Assembly: GCA_011947345.1 (NCBI GenBank)
Contig: JAAVTG010000531.1
Span: 1,161,967 to 1,225,966 of the forward strand
Direction: 5' to 3'
From: Phytophthora quininea
Taxonomy: Eukaryota; Oomycota; Peronosporomycetes; Peronosporales; Peronosporaceae
Length of the DNA: 64,000 bases
The stretch's first letter is position 1, and each line of letters opens with the position of its first letter. The notes below the pieces were generated by a model. The model was given only the letters and a program-made list of their open reading frames with translations, was not told the DNA's origin and searched no databases. Positions 23,634-33,884 of this stretch are shown piece after piece. The position numbers and the translations under genes were made by a program.

Positions 23634-23863
23634 CGGAATTGTGCCGGACGAAGCCTGCGGGTTTGGAGGCTGTGAAGTGGTTGGGTCGCTGGTTCCTCGA
23701 CAACAATCCGACCCAACCAAAGGTGCAAGTAGAGGATTGAATAAAGGTATGGCAGGATAGCTTCTAGCAGCAATGGAATGGAAGACGATGAAGATAACTG
23801 GGTTCCTACATGTGAAGCGTCGCGCCTGCAGGTTTTGTCGTCGCTTTCCAGCAATCGACAAGG

Positions 23864-24360
23864 ATGGCGGACGAGCTTCAGTCGTCGGAGGAGCTGGCGT
23901 TCGTCGCCGAGGAAGTGGACCGCATCATTCTCTCGTCTATCGAGAGCTGTCTGAAGGACGAGGCCTACGACGAGCAAAAGGTTTCCCAGTGGGTCGACTT
24001 TATCTGCGAATCCATCATGAAAGGACTCGGCGAGCTACGGAAGCCGCTTAAGTACATTGGTAGGCGATTGCAGCGATACCCGTGCGAGAACAACCACTAA
24101 CTATTCTATTCTCTCTGTGTGTTGCAGTGAGCTGTCTTATCATGCAGAAGAACGGCGCTGGCGTGCACGCGTCCGTGTCGTGTCATTGGGATACCGTCAC
24201 CGACGGTGTGTTCAAGAATTGGATAGTGCATGAAGTGATTTATCGCCACTAACTTTTTTACAATCCAGGTGCGCACGTCGTCAAGTGGCCGGGCGACAAA
24301 CACAAAGACCACAACCGCTCCATGTACTGCATCACCACCGTAAGCGGGCTCAGCTTCTAG
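23864..24360 (+). CDS. DYNLT: Tctex-type dynein light chain
   Basis: A small light chain of cytoplasmic and flagellar dynein that binds the intermediate chain and cargo. Three exons (23864-24059, 24128-24205, 24269-24360) give about 121 residues. The N-terminal helices include [20 protein letters not shown] and [16 protein letters not shown], then the family signature [29 protein letters not shown] and the strand [13 protein letters not shown] at the end. The length is normal for the family. An Asp/His/Lys-rich loop replaces the usual short turn before the last strand. Flagellated zoospores need such chains. Confidence 0.9.
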
Positions 24361-24499
24361 GTGGCAGCATTCCCACATCTTCATTTGACTAAGCACAAGC
24401 AACTACTATACCGCCTTCTATTCGGGTGTACTTCCTTTTCCTACACCTGATTTCCACTTTCCCAATCCATTCACAACGCAAGTATCCAACGCCGTGGCA

Positions 24500-25666
24500 A
24501 TGGGGCGGGACGACCCGGTGACGTACGCCGGCTGGGTGTTCAAAGAAGGCAGCCTGGTGCGGTCCTGGAAGAAGCGCTTCCTCGTGTGCAAGCGAGCCGA
24601 GCTGGCCTACTACAAGAACACGGACGAGGAGAACCACGCGCAGCTGCTGGGCGCCATGACGGCGGCCCACATCGAGCGCCTGCCGGACATCACGAACGGC
24701 CTTTTGATCCACGGCACGGAAGGCCGCCAGCTCAAGATCTTCACAGACACCAAGCAAGAGTCGGACAAGTGCTACGAGGCCATCGCCAAGTACTGCCGAC
24801 TGCAGAACGTCGCAGACGACGCCAAGCAGCGCGTCGGCTGGCTCGAGAAGGAAGGACAGCACTTCCGCACGTGGAAAAAGGGTACTTTGTGCTCAGCGGC
24901 ACCCAGTTGACGTACTCGGCTGCCATGGGCGCCGAGAGACTGGGAGGAGGAAGAGTTATCGGCGCCAGGAGAGACCCCACTAGACCGTTCACACTGTCCA
25001 TTACGTTCGAAGGAGGACGCGAGATGCGTGTCGGAGGAAAATCTGAAGTGGACATTGACGACTGGCACAAGGCTCTACGACGAGGGTTATTGTACGTGCA
25101 GGAGCAGCGCAGGGTCAAGGACGCGCGTCGGAAACCAGTGACGACCCGAGGAACTCGAGAGAGATCGAGTTTGCCAAACGACAGGCCGATGCCAGAGCAA
25201 GTGCCAGTACCATGAGTGCGACAGATGTGACCGATGAAGAAGCGAGCTCGCTGTTCGGCTCCGTGATGGAGGACGAGGCCCCACCGCCGTATCCGGGAAA
25301 CAGCGAGACCAAACAGGAGGACAATAACGACGCCAAATTCAAGGACGACAACGTGCCGGAAGTGCGCGAGATGTACCCGGCCAGCTCGTTCCGCCGCCAC
25401 ATTGTGGTGGAGACGATGCCAGACAACTCGGCCAGCTTCATCGAAGTGGCGGAGCGCGAGAGCGAGGACAACGGAGAGAAGCCGTACTCCCCACGGCGCC
25501 GGGGACCAGCACGATCCGCCGCATGCGTCTGGCCGAGAAACTGCTGCAGGAGGAGCTGGAGGAGGAGCGCAAAGAGGCCATGCTCAAGGAGAACACGGTG
25601 CTCATGCGACCGTCCAGCAAGTCGGACGCGCCCGACGTCAAAGGCTGCTGCTGCGTCGTCATGTAA
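24500..25666 (+). CDS. Two-PH-domain protein with CaaX box
   Basis: About 389 residues. PH1 (residues about 6-100) has YAGWVFKEGSLVRSWKKRFL and GLLIHGTEGRQLKIFTDTKQ; PH2 (about 113-205) has VGWLEKEGQHFRTWKK, then YFVLSGTQLTYSAAMG and FEGGREMRVGGKS. A long polar tail includes an acidic helix (LLQEELEEERKEAMLKEN) and ends KGCCCVVM, so the CaaX box is CVVM preceded by two more Cys. I take ATG 24500. Three one-base losses break the frame: in AAAAAGGG at 24885-24892, near 25150, and at GGGG 25501-25504; after these corrections everything reads through to TAA 25664. It shares the GWVxKxGSLVxxWKKRF start with the next PH gene. Confidence 0.82.
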
Positions 25667-26151
25667 AGCTCGCTTGGATCAGGAGACGGAAGCGCCGGAA
25701 TATATAAGTTGCCTTGGGATCAGCAGAACTGTTGTTTAGGTTTGAGATCGTTTGCTGAGCTGAGCAGCACTTTGCGGTTGCAGTGGTACGTACTTGCTGC
25801 CAACAGCTGGCGAACGCGACTCAAACGCAGGATTCTCCCACTTTTTCAGCACGGGAATGGATTTTCGCTGGAGTCAACAGTATTATGGCTCGAAAATATA
25901 CATGAACGCCAAAATGTCTCTCCTGCTCTCGCGTCTTGCTGCCGTTTGCAGCGCTGCCATCCAGCTCTCCACATGCCGCGGCCATCTGCAGTGTCTGCCC
26001 ATGAGATGTCCCATCACTGCCAATTTCCAGCCGTGAAAAAATACATGTATTTTTTCCGCCACTTTTCCGGTATACAAACACCAAGATACTCACCGAATGG
26101 GCAGAAGAAAAAAAAGTGACACGGGAGGGGCCTCCGCTCCAAGTCGCAATC

Positions 26152-26167
26152 GGTTCATTCCCCCTTT
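26152..26167 (+). promoter_or_regulatory. Inr-like core promoter of the third PH gene
   Basis: GGTTCATTCCCCCTTT is a near match to the oomycete initiator consensus and ends 13 nt before ATG 26181, implying a very short 5' leader, as is common in oomycetes. Confidence 0.5.
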
Positions 26168-26180
26168 CCAGTAGAAGCCG

Positions 26181-27370
26181 ATGGCGATCGACGGGCAGTT
26201 TGCCGGCTGGGTGTACAAGCAGGGCTCCCTGGTCAAGAACTGGAAGAAGCGCTTCATGGTGCTCAAGGGCCGCCAGCTCACGTACTACGACACGGCCAAG
26301 GTGGACCCGACGGTCAAGGCCAAGGGCAGCTTCCAGGTCATCACGGTCGAGCTCAGCACGGACATCCAGAACGGCCTGCTGGTGCACGGCCGCGGCGGCC
26401 GCGTGCTCAAGCTCTACACGGCGTCGGCCGAGGCCACCAGCGCCTGGTACAACATGATTTTGGACGCCACGACGGCGGCGCCGCAGCAGTTCGCACCCCC
26501 GACAGGTTCTCGACGCTCTCAGCGGGCACAGCCAAAGGGGGCACGGCAGGCACCGTCACTGTGGATATGGACGAGGAGCTGGAGCTGCTGGACCGACTGG
26601 AGAGTCTGCCGCTCAGTGAGGACGGCAGCGAGCAGGTGACGCACTCGGGCTGGCTAAAGAAAGAAGGCGCCAGAGTCAAGAGCTGGAAGAGACGCTACTT
26701 TGTGCTGAGAGGCAACGCGCTGTCGTACTTTAACTCGGAGGACACAGGGGCCGCTGCCAAGGGATACGGACACGTCAAGGCGGTGGAAGTGAACGGCACA
26801 GTGACCAATGGGTTAGATATCACCTTTGACAACGGACGGGTGCTCAGAGCCTCGGCCAAGAACAGCGGAGACATGGAAATCTGGCTGTGCAAGCTCAGCG
26901 ACGCCATTGAGGCGGCTAATGAGGAACAGAACAATGTACGACAGTCTATTGCGGTTCGCAGCTCGTTCCGGGCGTCGTCCATAGCAGGACCGTCCCCAAC
27001 GAGGATGAAGATGCAATACCAGCAGCAGCAGCGGATGCAGCAGTTCGGCAACAATGGCGTTCCCTCGCGACACTCGTTGGCGTCGATACCATCGAAACCT
27101 AGAGGCTCTTCTCCACCTCAGAGACGAACAGTGTACGAGAAGCGCTCGTCCTCGTCTTATGATGACTCGTACATTTCATCGGGATTATCGTCGCAGTTCT
27201 CGTCCGGGTCGTATCACCACCAGCACTCGAACTCATTCCCTGACGGGTCTACACCGGTGGAAAGACCAAAAAATAACCACGTGACGGCTACGCAGAACTC
27301 GTCCAGCTCTACGTTCTTCGACAGTGACGACGAGTATGGCAGCGACGACAGTGAAGGCGACTGGATTTAA
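26181..27370 (+). CDS. Two-PH-domain protein without CaaX box
   Basis: About 396 residues. PH1 (about 3-98) has FAGWVYKQGSLVKNWKKRFM and GLLVHGRGGRVLKLYTASAE; PH2 (about 153-252) has HSGWLKKEGARVKSWKRRYF and LDITFDNGRVLRASAKNSG. The C-terminal third is Ser-rich with a Gln run (MQYQQQQRMQQ) and ends in an acidic DDEYGSDDSEGDWI, with no prenylation signal. One C is missing in 26496-26500; restoring it joins the halves as APPDRFSTLSAGTAKGG. It is the closest relative of the 24.5-kb gene in the window and probably arose by duplication, then lost or never gained the CaaX tail. Confidence 0.85.
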
Positions 27371-28150
27371 GCTGGTAGACTTCTGTGGTGCATCTCCGCG
27401 AGCTGGCCCAACATGGCCTTACAAACAAGCGGCATCTTCCCGATATCGAGGAGACCAGATCTCCCTACAGAACAGAAGCGCTGTGTACAGACAGATGACG
27501 ATGGGCTCCACGGGCTTTTAGCATTCGAGCACTGAAGTCAAGCGCCTCTGGTTGCAGTCCGAGGGAAATTTGTTTGTATCACCATCACTCACTATCTAGC
27601 CGCGCGTCCAGAAAGCCAAAGAGGAGCTTTTGGTTTTGATTCCTACTGCGTCCACGTGACTTTTCCATTTAACAACTAATATGAAAGCTGGTTTAGTAGA
27701 ATCGCCGTTCCTGGGCATTGCGTTGAAGCGACCACCGCACGTTCTTCTTGCAGCGGCAATAATGTAGCTCAGTTTTACAAACCTCCCATGGTGGAAACTC
27801 CCAGTCGTGTTTACCGGGAGTTGAAGCAGCGTCCTTGTCTGGCGGTGAAATCTGGGCACGATAATAATACTCCAGCAGCCAACCTTGTCCTCTTATCGGT
27901 GCCGCAGCATGGACATGAGCTCGCCATCTCTCTATAAATACAAACGCCTGCACAAGGTGCTTACCCGCAATCGAAGCCAAATAAAGGTCGGACTGCTCTC
28001 ACGCCGAAAAGCAATGTCTGAGTCATCTGGTGATTGACTGCACAACCTCCAGACCAGCTCGAGCTCATTTCGAAGTCAGCGCCAAGGAACTCCACACACC
28101 GCCTCTTTTTTAGTCACAACTAGCACGAGACATTCGCTCGGTCGTCAATC
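27371..28150. other. Intergenic region
   Basis: About 780 bp without a supported gene. Short frames on both strands have no family features. The end nearest 28150 should be the PKG promoter; no clear Inr was seen. Confidence 0.5.
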
Positions 28151-31025
28151 ATGGGCGCGGGAGCTTCAATGTCGCCGCAAACGGACCCCGCCGAGCTTTC
28201 GCCGCGTTCTGCCGCGGAGGTCGCCATGTTCTCGCTGATTCAGCAGGAGTATCAACAAATGGCGCAGGACGACCTCGGTAATGAAGTCATCTTCGAGCGG
28301 ATGAAGCAAATTTGCACGTCGGCGTATACTCCCCGGATCCCACCAAGTCTTCAGTGCCTACTGGTCGGGGTTGCACCGACGAGCATCAGACCCTCACCGC
28401 AAAAAGCGTGAAGTTGTGTACTCGCGAGGCCTGGTAAGTATAGGAGGATCTCGATCGAATCATGGTCGTTAACGCTGCTTGTCTTTCGTCGCCTACCAGG
28501 ATATGAGCAAAGACGTGATGCCCAAGCGTCAGTCCGAGTCAAAAACACCGGAATGCGCTGCCATGCTGAAGAATGCGCTGCAAAGCGTTCTGTTCTCTGA
28601 CTCGAGCGACGAAGAGTTGGATCGCCTACTTTTCCTCATGAAAAGGCTCAAAGCCGATGCGGAGCAAAACGTCATCAAGCAGGGAGACCTTGGCGACAAG
28701 TTTTACGTCGTGCAGTCAGGATCACTGGAAGTTATCGTCAACACGTCTGTCTTGGGGTATCTGAAGCCTGGTGATCACTTCGGTGAACTGGCGCTTATCT
28801 ACGACGGTAAGATCGGAAGCAGTATCGCTAGTTCTTGAGATGAATCACCAACTCACGTGTGTTTCTTTCAAAATGACAGCTCCTCGCGCGGCGACAGTGC
28901 GTGCAGCGACGAACTCTGTGCTTTGGACGCTGGATCGTGACGAGTTCCGTATGGTTCAGGCTCGATCTTCGAGCGACTCGCTCGTGAAACGTGCCAAATG
29001 GCTGCGACAAGTTGAGATTCTCGCGAGTATATCCGAGAGACAACTAGCTCTCTTGGCGGGTGTTCTGAAGGCCGTGACGTTCACAGACAACGAGATGATT
29101 ATCAAGCAGGGAGATGTCGGCGACACGTTTTTATCGTCGAAGAGGGTCAAGTGTCGTGCCAAATCGAAGGACCTCGCGGCTTCAAACGCTTCGATGGTGG
29201 GAATGGCGGGAATATGGAGCTTGCCGTCTTCGGCCCGGGCGACTACTTTGGCGAAATGGCGCTGCTCAGTGACATGCCTCGTAACGCCAGCATTTTCGCC
29301 AAGGGGATGTGAAGTGTTTAAGTCTTGGGCGCCAAGAATTCGACTCAATGCTAGGCCCCCTAACGGATGTGTTGGACCGCAACAGTCGAATCCGCATCTT
29401 GCGAACAATTCCAGCTTTCGCCAACAAATCGCAAGAGGCCCTCGACTACGCGGTTTCGCAGCTCGAAATCAAAGCGTTCCAAGATTCTCAGTGTATCTAC
29501 CGCCAGGAGACACTGCTGTGGCATTTACATCGTAAAATCCGGATGTGTCAAGCTGATTAAAAAGCGCCAGGACGAATCGAACAATATTGTGACGGAAGAG
29601 TTTCTCCTCAAGGCCAACGATACTTTTGGCGGTGAGGTCTTCGAGCAGGCCGACAAATACGCATCGACAGTCATTTCAGCAGGTCGATCCCAGTGCCAGC
29701 GCCTCAAGGTGTCTTCTCTTACACGGTCAGGATCCCGCCAGTTTACACAGGTAGCCATGTTCTCTGGTCCATTGTTGATGACGATGATCTCACGGACGTG
29801 TGGTGCCTTGATATCTGGTAGCGTGTCAACCTTGCGGAACAAGGGCGAGTTAAAAGTTGCACCCTTACACTCGACGATATTCAAGTGGTAAGTCTGGGAA
29901 CGTTCGTGACTTGGTCTGCGACCCAACCAGCTAATCATGCTTTTATTCGTTCACAGGCTGGTGTATTGGGCGAAGGATCATTCGGCAAGGTGGTAATGGT
30001 TCACGCCCTTGTTGACGGCGAGCAAGAACAACCAATGGCTCTCAAAATCATGGCGAAGTCGCACATCATCGACTCCGACCAACAAATTCAAGTCATGCGC
30101 GAGAAGCAGGTTTTGATGACACTGCCGAAGCACCCTTTCATCGTCGACTTGTACGCCACTTACCAAGACGGCAACAGTCTGTACATGCTGATGGAGCTGG
30201 TTCAGGGTGGAGAGTTGTTTACACTTCTCCACAACGAGGAATTTATCGAGACTGTCGACGAGTCTTCCGTTCGTTTCTACTCGGCTAACGCGGTACTCGG
30301 CCTGCAGCACATGCACCGTTTTGACTACGCATACCGGGATCTCAAGCCAGAGAATTTGCTGATTAGCCGAGAGGGTACCTGAAGTTTGTTGATTTCGGCT
30401 TCGCAAAGAAGATCCCATTCACGGTTATCAACAGCGACGGTGTCGAAGAGCTCCACTCGCGGACTTTCACACTGTGTGGTACGCTCGAGTATCTTGCTCC
30501 CGAATTCGTGCTGAACACCGGCCATGATCTCGCCGTCGACTACTGTAAGCCCCCCTTGATACTTCCCCACCAAACCCATTTGCTGACGCTTTTCTCATTT
30601 GCAGGGGCACTTGGCATCTTGATCTACGAAATGTTGGTCGGATACACGCCATTCGGAACTGGCGACGGCGACACAACCCAGCTTTTCCGCAACATTGCCA
30701 TGATCCGCACGGGTGCAAACTCGGTCGACTTCCCATTCCACCTCCAGGAGAACTGCCCGCATGCCTGCGATCTTGTGCGTCGCTTGCTCCAAGGTGACCC
30801 AGCCAAACGTATTGGTGTGGGTATTAACGGTGACCAGGAATTGCGGCAGCACTCGTGGTTCAGCAAAATCGAGTGGGAGAAGCTGTACAGCATGAAGCTG
30901 GAACCCCTTACTTGCCACCACTCAACAGCAAGTACGATATCTCGCTTTTCGAAGGCGAGATTGGCAATCGTGCCAAGGATAGGCCTTTCGATGGCCAGGG
31001 TGACGAATATTTCGTCGGCTTTTAA
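28151..31025 (+). CDS. PKG: cGMP-dependent protein kinase (PKG-type) with multiple cNBDs
   Basis: An AGC kinase controlled by cyclic nucleotide. It starts MGAGASMS, a good N-myristoylation signal (Gly2, Ser6). cNBD-A has IKQGDLGDKFYVVQSG and FGELALIYD then PRAATVRA across an intron; cNBD-B has IIKQGDVGDTF and YFGEMALLSDMPRNAS; cNBD-C has FYIVKSGCVKLI-type strands and FGGEVFEQADKYAS, where the usual phosphate-binding Arg is not seen. The kinase has LGEGSFGKVVM, MALKIMAKS, YRDLKPENLL, FVDFGFAKK, GTLEYLAPE and DYWALGILIYEMLVG, so it should be active, and an AGC tail ending DEYFVGF. Frame errors lie at about 28330, TTTTT 29128-29132, GGGG 29303-29306, about 29510, about 29720 and GGG 30373-30375. 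Introns occur at about 28434, 28811, 29888 and 30545. Confidence 0.85.
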
Positions 31026-31128
31026 ACATTTGGCGCAGTCTACTCCGTTCTCCAATCCCAGAACCTGGATTACACCCTAGGTTGATAATGCCGGTCCCCA
31101 TGAACAATAATTTAACATCTGCATCTCT

Positions 31129-31928
31129 TCACACACTGGCACTGGACGGCTCCTCCATCTCTCCATGACCTTCATGATGGCTGATGACGCGACTAATCGC
31201 TCGAAGTCTCATTCCAATCTCCCGTTGCACCTCCCGCGTTTCCTGGTGAATCTGTAGAATAGCTTCAATTTGCTCCACAGGATCTAACGGCAGCGGTGAC
31301 AGTCCTTCCATCACTATCTCCACCTGCTGGGAGTGTTGCTGCTGTCCATTTGCCTTACTGTGACGTTGCTGCTGCTCCTGGTGCGGTCAATGACCTCAAT
31401 GAGCTCTCGAATCTTGTTCTGCTCCTCCTGTAGCTTCTTTCTAGCTTCCGTCACGCGCCTCGAGCTCCCCTGGTCCTCTTTCCTACGCTTCTGCGCGACG
31501 TTCATCTCCCGCCGCCGATTTCGAATCAGTTTTAGAAACTCTGGCGGCGTCAGTCTCGGCTCTTCCGGAGCTCCTCCATCCTTTAGAAACTGCAAGTGGC
31601 TCTGCTGTAAGATCGTCTGCGTCTCGTGCTTGTCTGGCAGGCGGCTAAAATCCCTCGCGTACTGCGCATATCGCTGCAGACACAGCAGCTGCAGCTGCTT
31701 GCTGAAGTTCTTGCGTTTGACGCGTTGCGGCGGTGTGCTTGGCGTCGCCCTCGTCGCTTGCGAGTCTTCTGGTCGTTGACTGGTCTCCAGCGCGATAGCT
31801 GCAGCCGAGCCGCCGATGGGCGTGTGCGCGGCGTAGCCCAGGTCTGCCTCGCTGAGTTTGGCGAAGGTGTCGTCGTCTAGCGCTGCCTTCCACGCCAGCT
31901 CCACCTCGTCGTCCTCGCGCTCCATCAT
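31129..31928 (-). CDS. Unknown coiled-coil protein, about 265 residues
   Basis: Translation from ATG 31928 (MMEREDDEVELAWKAALDDD) gives an acidic start, a basic region (RVKRKNFSKQLQLLCLQRYA), a conserved-looking PPEFLKLIRNRRREMNVAQK and a coiled coil (ARKKLQEEQNKIRELIEVID). A frame shift near 31320 leads into a Gln-rich piece and a second helix pair (VEQIEAILQIHQETREVQRE). There is no recognised family; Lys/Arg-rich blocks suggest a nuclear or nucleic-acid-linked role, which is inference only. It converges with PKG, with about 100 bp between the ends, and lies divergent from HIBCH with about 200 bp between starts. Confidence 0.6.
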
Positions 31929-32127
31929 GCGCAAGAGTGATGGTACTGTACCACTTGTCCAAGGAATAAATGCAATATCTAGTCACCCCCAATATTTAAT
32001 GCGAATTTGCGGATATATAAGGACCTCTCATTTGAAAATTGTATTGAAACGACCAAGGAGGCTTGCACCACACGTTTGCCTTCACTTCCGCATCCGACGT
32101 TTAGATACGCAAGCGGATTGAGCGAGG

Positions 32128-33565
32128 ATGCAGCGCATGTTGGCGATGCGTCTGCGGCTGCTGCAGCGCCCCGCGCGCCAGCTCGCGGGCTCCCATAGCG
32201 CGGGCTTCGCGACCAAGACGCCCGAGTTCTCGGACATCGTGTACGGCCAGGACACGGGCGTGCGCACCGTGCAGTTCAACCGGCCCTCGAAGCTCAATGC
32301 GCTGACGCTGCCCATGGCGCAGCACCTGACCCAGCGTCTGCACAAGATCGAGGCCAACAACACGGTCAACGCCGTGGTGTTCTCGGGCAACGGCGGCAAG
32401 GCCTTCTGCGCCGGCGGTGACATCCGCATGCTGGCGGACAACGGCAAGGACCCGGCCACGCGCCATGTCGCGCTCGACTTCTTCCGCCACGAGTACCGCC
32501 TCAACTACCTGCTGGCGACCACCGAGAAGCCCATCATCTCGTTCCTCAACGGCGTCACCATGGGCGGTGGTGTGGGGCTGTCCATGCACGGCAAGTTCGT
32601 CGTGGCCACGGAGAAGACCGTGTTCGCCATGCCCGAGACGGCCATCGGCTTCTTCCCGGATGTGGGGGCTTCTTACCTGCTGCCGCGTCTTGGACGACGT
32701 CTTATTGAAGGCGAGGAGTATGTGGCCGATGTGCCCAAGTCGCAGGCGCTCAAGGGTCAGGGACTCGGAACGTACCTGGCTCTGACGGGGAGCGGTTGAA
32801 GGGCAAGGAAGTCATTGGCCTGGGGCTGGCTACCCACTACATGGAGACAAGCGAGTACGAGACGCTCGTGCACCACCTGACGGGGCTCGAGTTTGAAAGA
32901 GCATTCCTCAGGAAGAGCGCGACGAGATTGTCCACGAAGCCCTGGAGGAACTCGAGACGGACGAAGCCTTCCAGGAGATTGACCCGGGTGAGCTGTGGAG
33001 ATGCACTTGCAATCGTGGGCAAAGATGAAGTTACTGACGAGGGTACTGATACTTTTATTTGTGCAGAATACCTGGAGACGGTCGAGTCGGTGTTTGGTGC
33101 TCTCAACGAGAACGACACAGTGGAAGGCATCTACGAGCGCCTGGAGGTGTGTTGTGGGCAGCTTGTTTTATTGTACTCGGTGTATAATTGTTTTAACAAT
33201 GATATTTGTGTGATGATTAGAAACTGAACACGGAGTGGTCGAAGGAGACGCTGGAGACGCTGAAGAAGATGTCGCCGCTTAGTCTGAAGGTGACGCTGGA
33301 GCAAATGCGGCAGGGCGCGATCAAAACGTGCGCGGAGTGCTTCCAAATGGAGTTCCGTATGGCTACGCGTATGATGGAGAACCCTGATTTCTTTGAGGGT
33401 GTGCGTTCGGTAGTGATTGACAAGGATCGCAAACCGAAGTGGGCCAAGCGTGACATTACCAAAATTACGGCCAAGGAAGTTGCCGAGTTCTTTAAGCCGC
33501 TGGACCAGGACAACGAACTGATCCTGTATCCATCCGCAACGGCGACGACTGAAGAGGAGGAATAA
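32128..33565 (+). CDS. HIBCH: 3-hydroxyisobutyryl-CoA hydrolase, mitochondrial
   Basis: Hydrolyses 3-hydroxyisobutyryl-CoA in valine breakdown. Exons 32128-32987, 33067-33146, 33221-33565. The start MQRMLAMRLRLLQRPARQLA is a typical amphipathic mitochondrial presequence. The crotonase core has NRPSKLNALTLPM, GGKAFCAGGDIRML, NGVTMGGGVGLSMHG and MPETAIGFFPDVGASYLLPRL with the family's catalytic acidic residues; the C-terminal part carries the hydrolase-specific SPLSLKVTLEQMRQG and MATRMMENPDFFEGVRSVVI. Two single-base losses, GGGG 32787-32790 (LALTGERLKGKEV) and AAA 32896-32898 (FEKSIPQEERDE), break the frame. About 24 residues more than usual lie between the PRLGRRL and LALTG segments. Confidence 0.92.
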
Positions 33566-33884
33566 GAGGCTGGGCGAGCAAACATGTCAACAACTTCAAC
33601 TTCGAGCGAGAAAAGACGCAGCAGCTATCAGCGACTAAGACGCATATATGTATACTGTTGTGCCAAGAAAAGATATGCCACACGCAATCGCTCCACACTC
33701 ACATGTTGACCGCTTTCGTGCTTGTTCCAGGTGCTGGGGTTGCTATTTTTCACGAGGTGAGTGTTTGGAAAAACAGTATTTATAGGGTCATTGTATCTGC
33801 TTCACCCTCATATATTGTAGTGCCTGGTCTGACGTTCGCAGTCTCTGAAGGCGTGTGGCTTCTGCAGGTGCTCTTATTGGCGAG
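33566..33884. other. Intergenic region with a possible 5' exon of the next gene
   Basis: About 320 bp. A splice-acceptor-like CTTCTGCAG ends at 33867, followed by an open frame that runs into the p25-alpha/PH gene; a short upstream exon may exist but its start is unclear. Nothing else is recognised. Confidence 0.35.
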
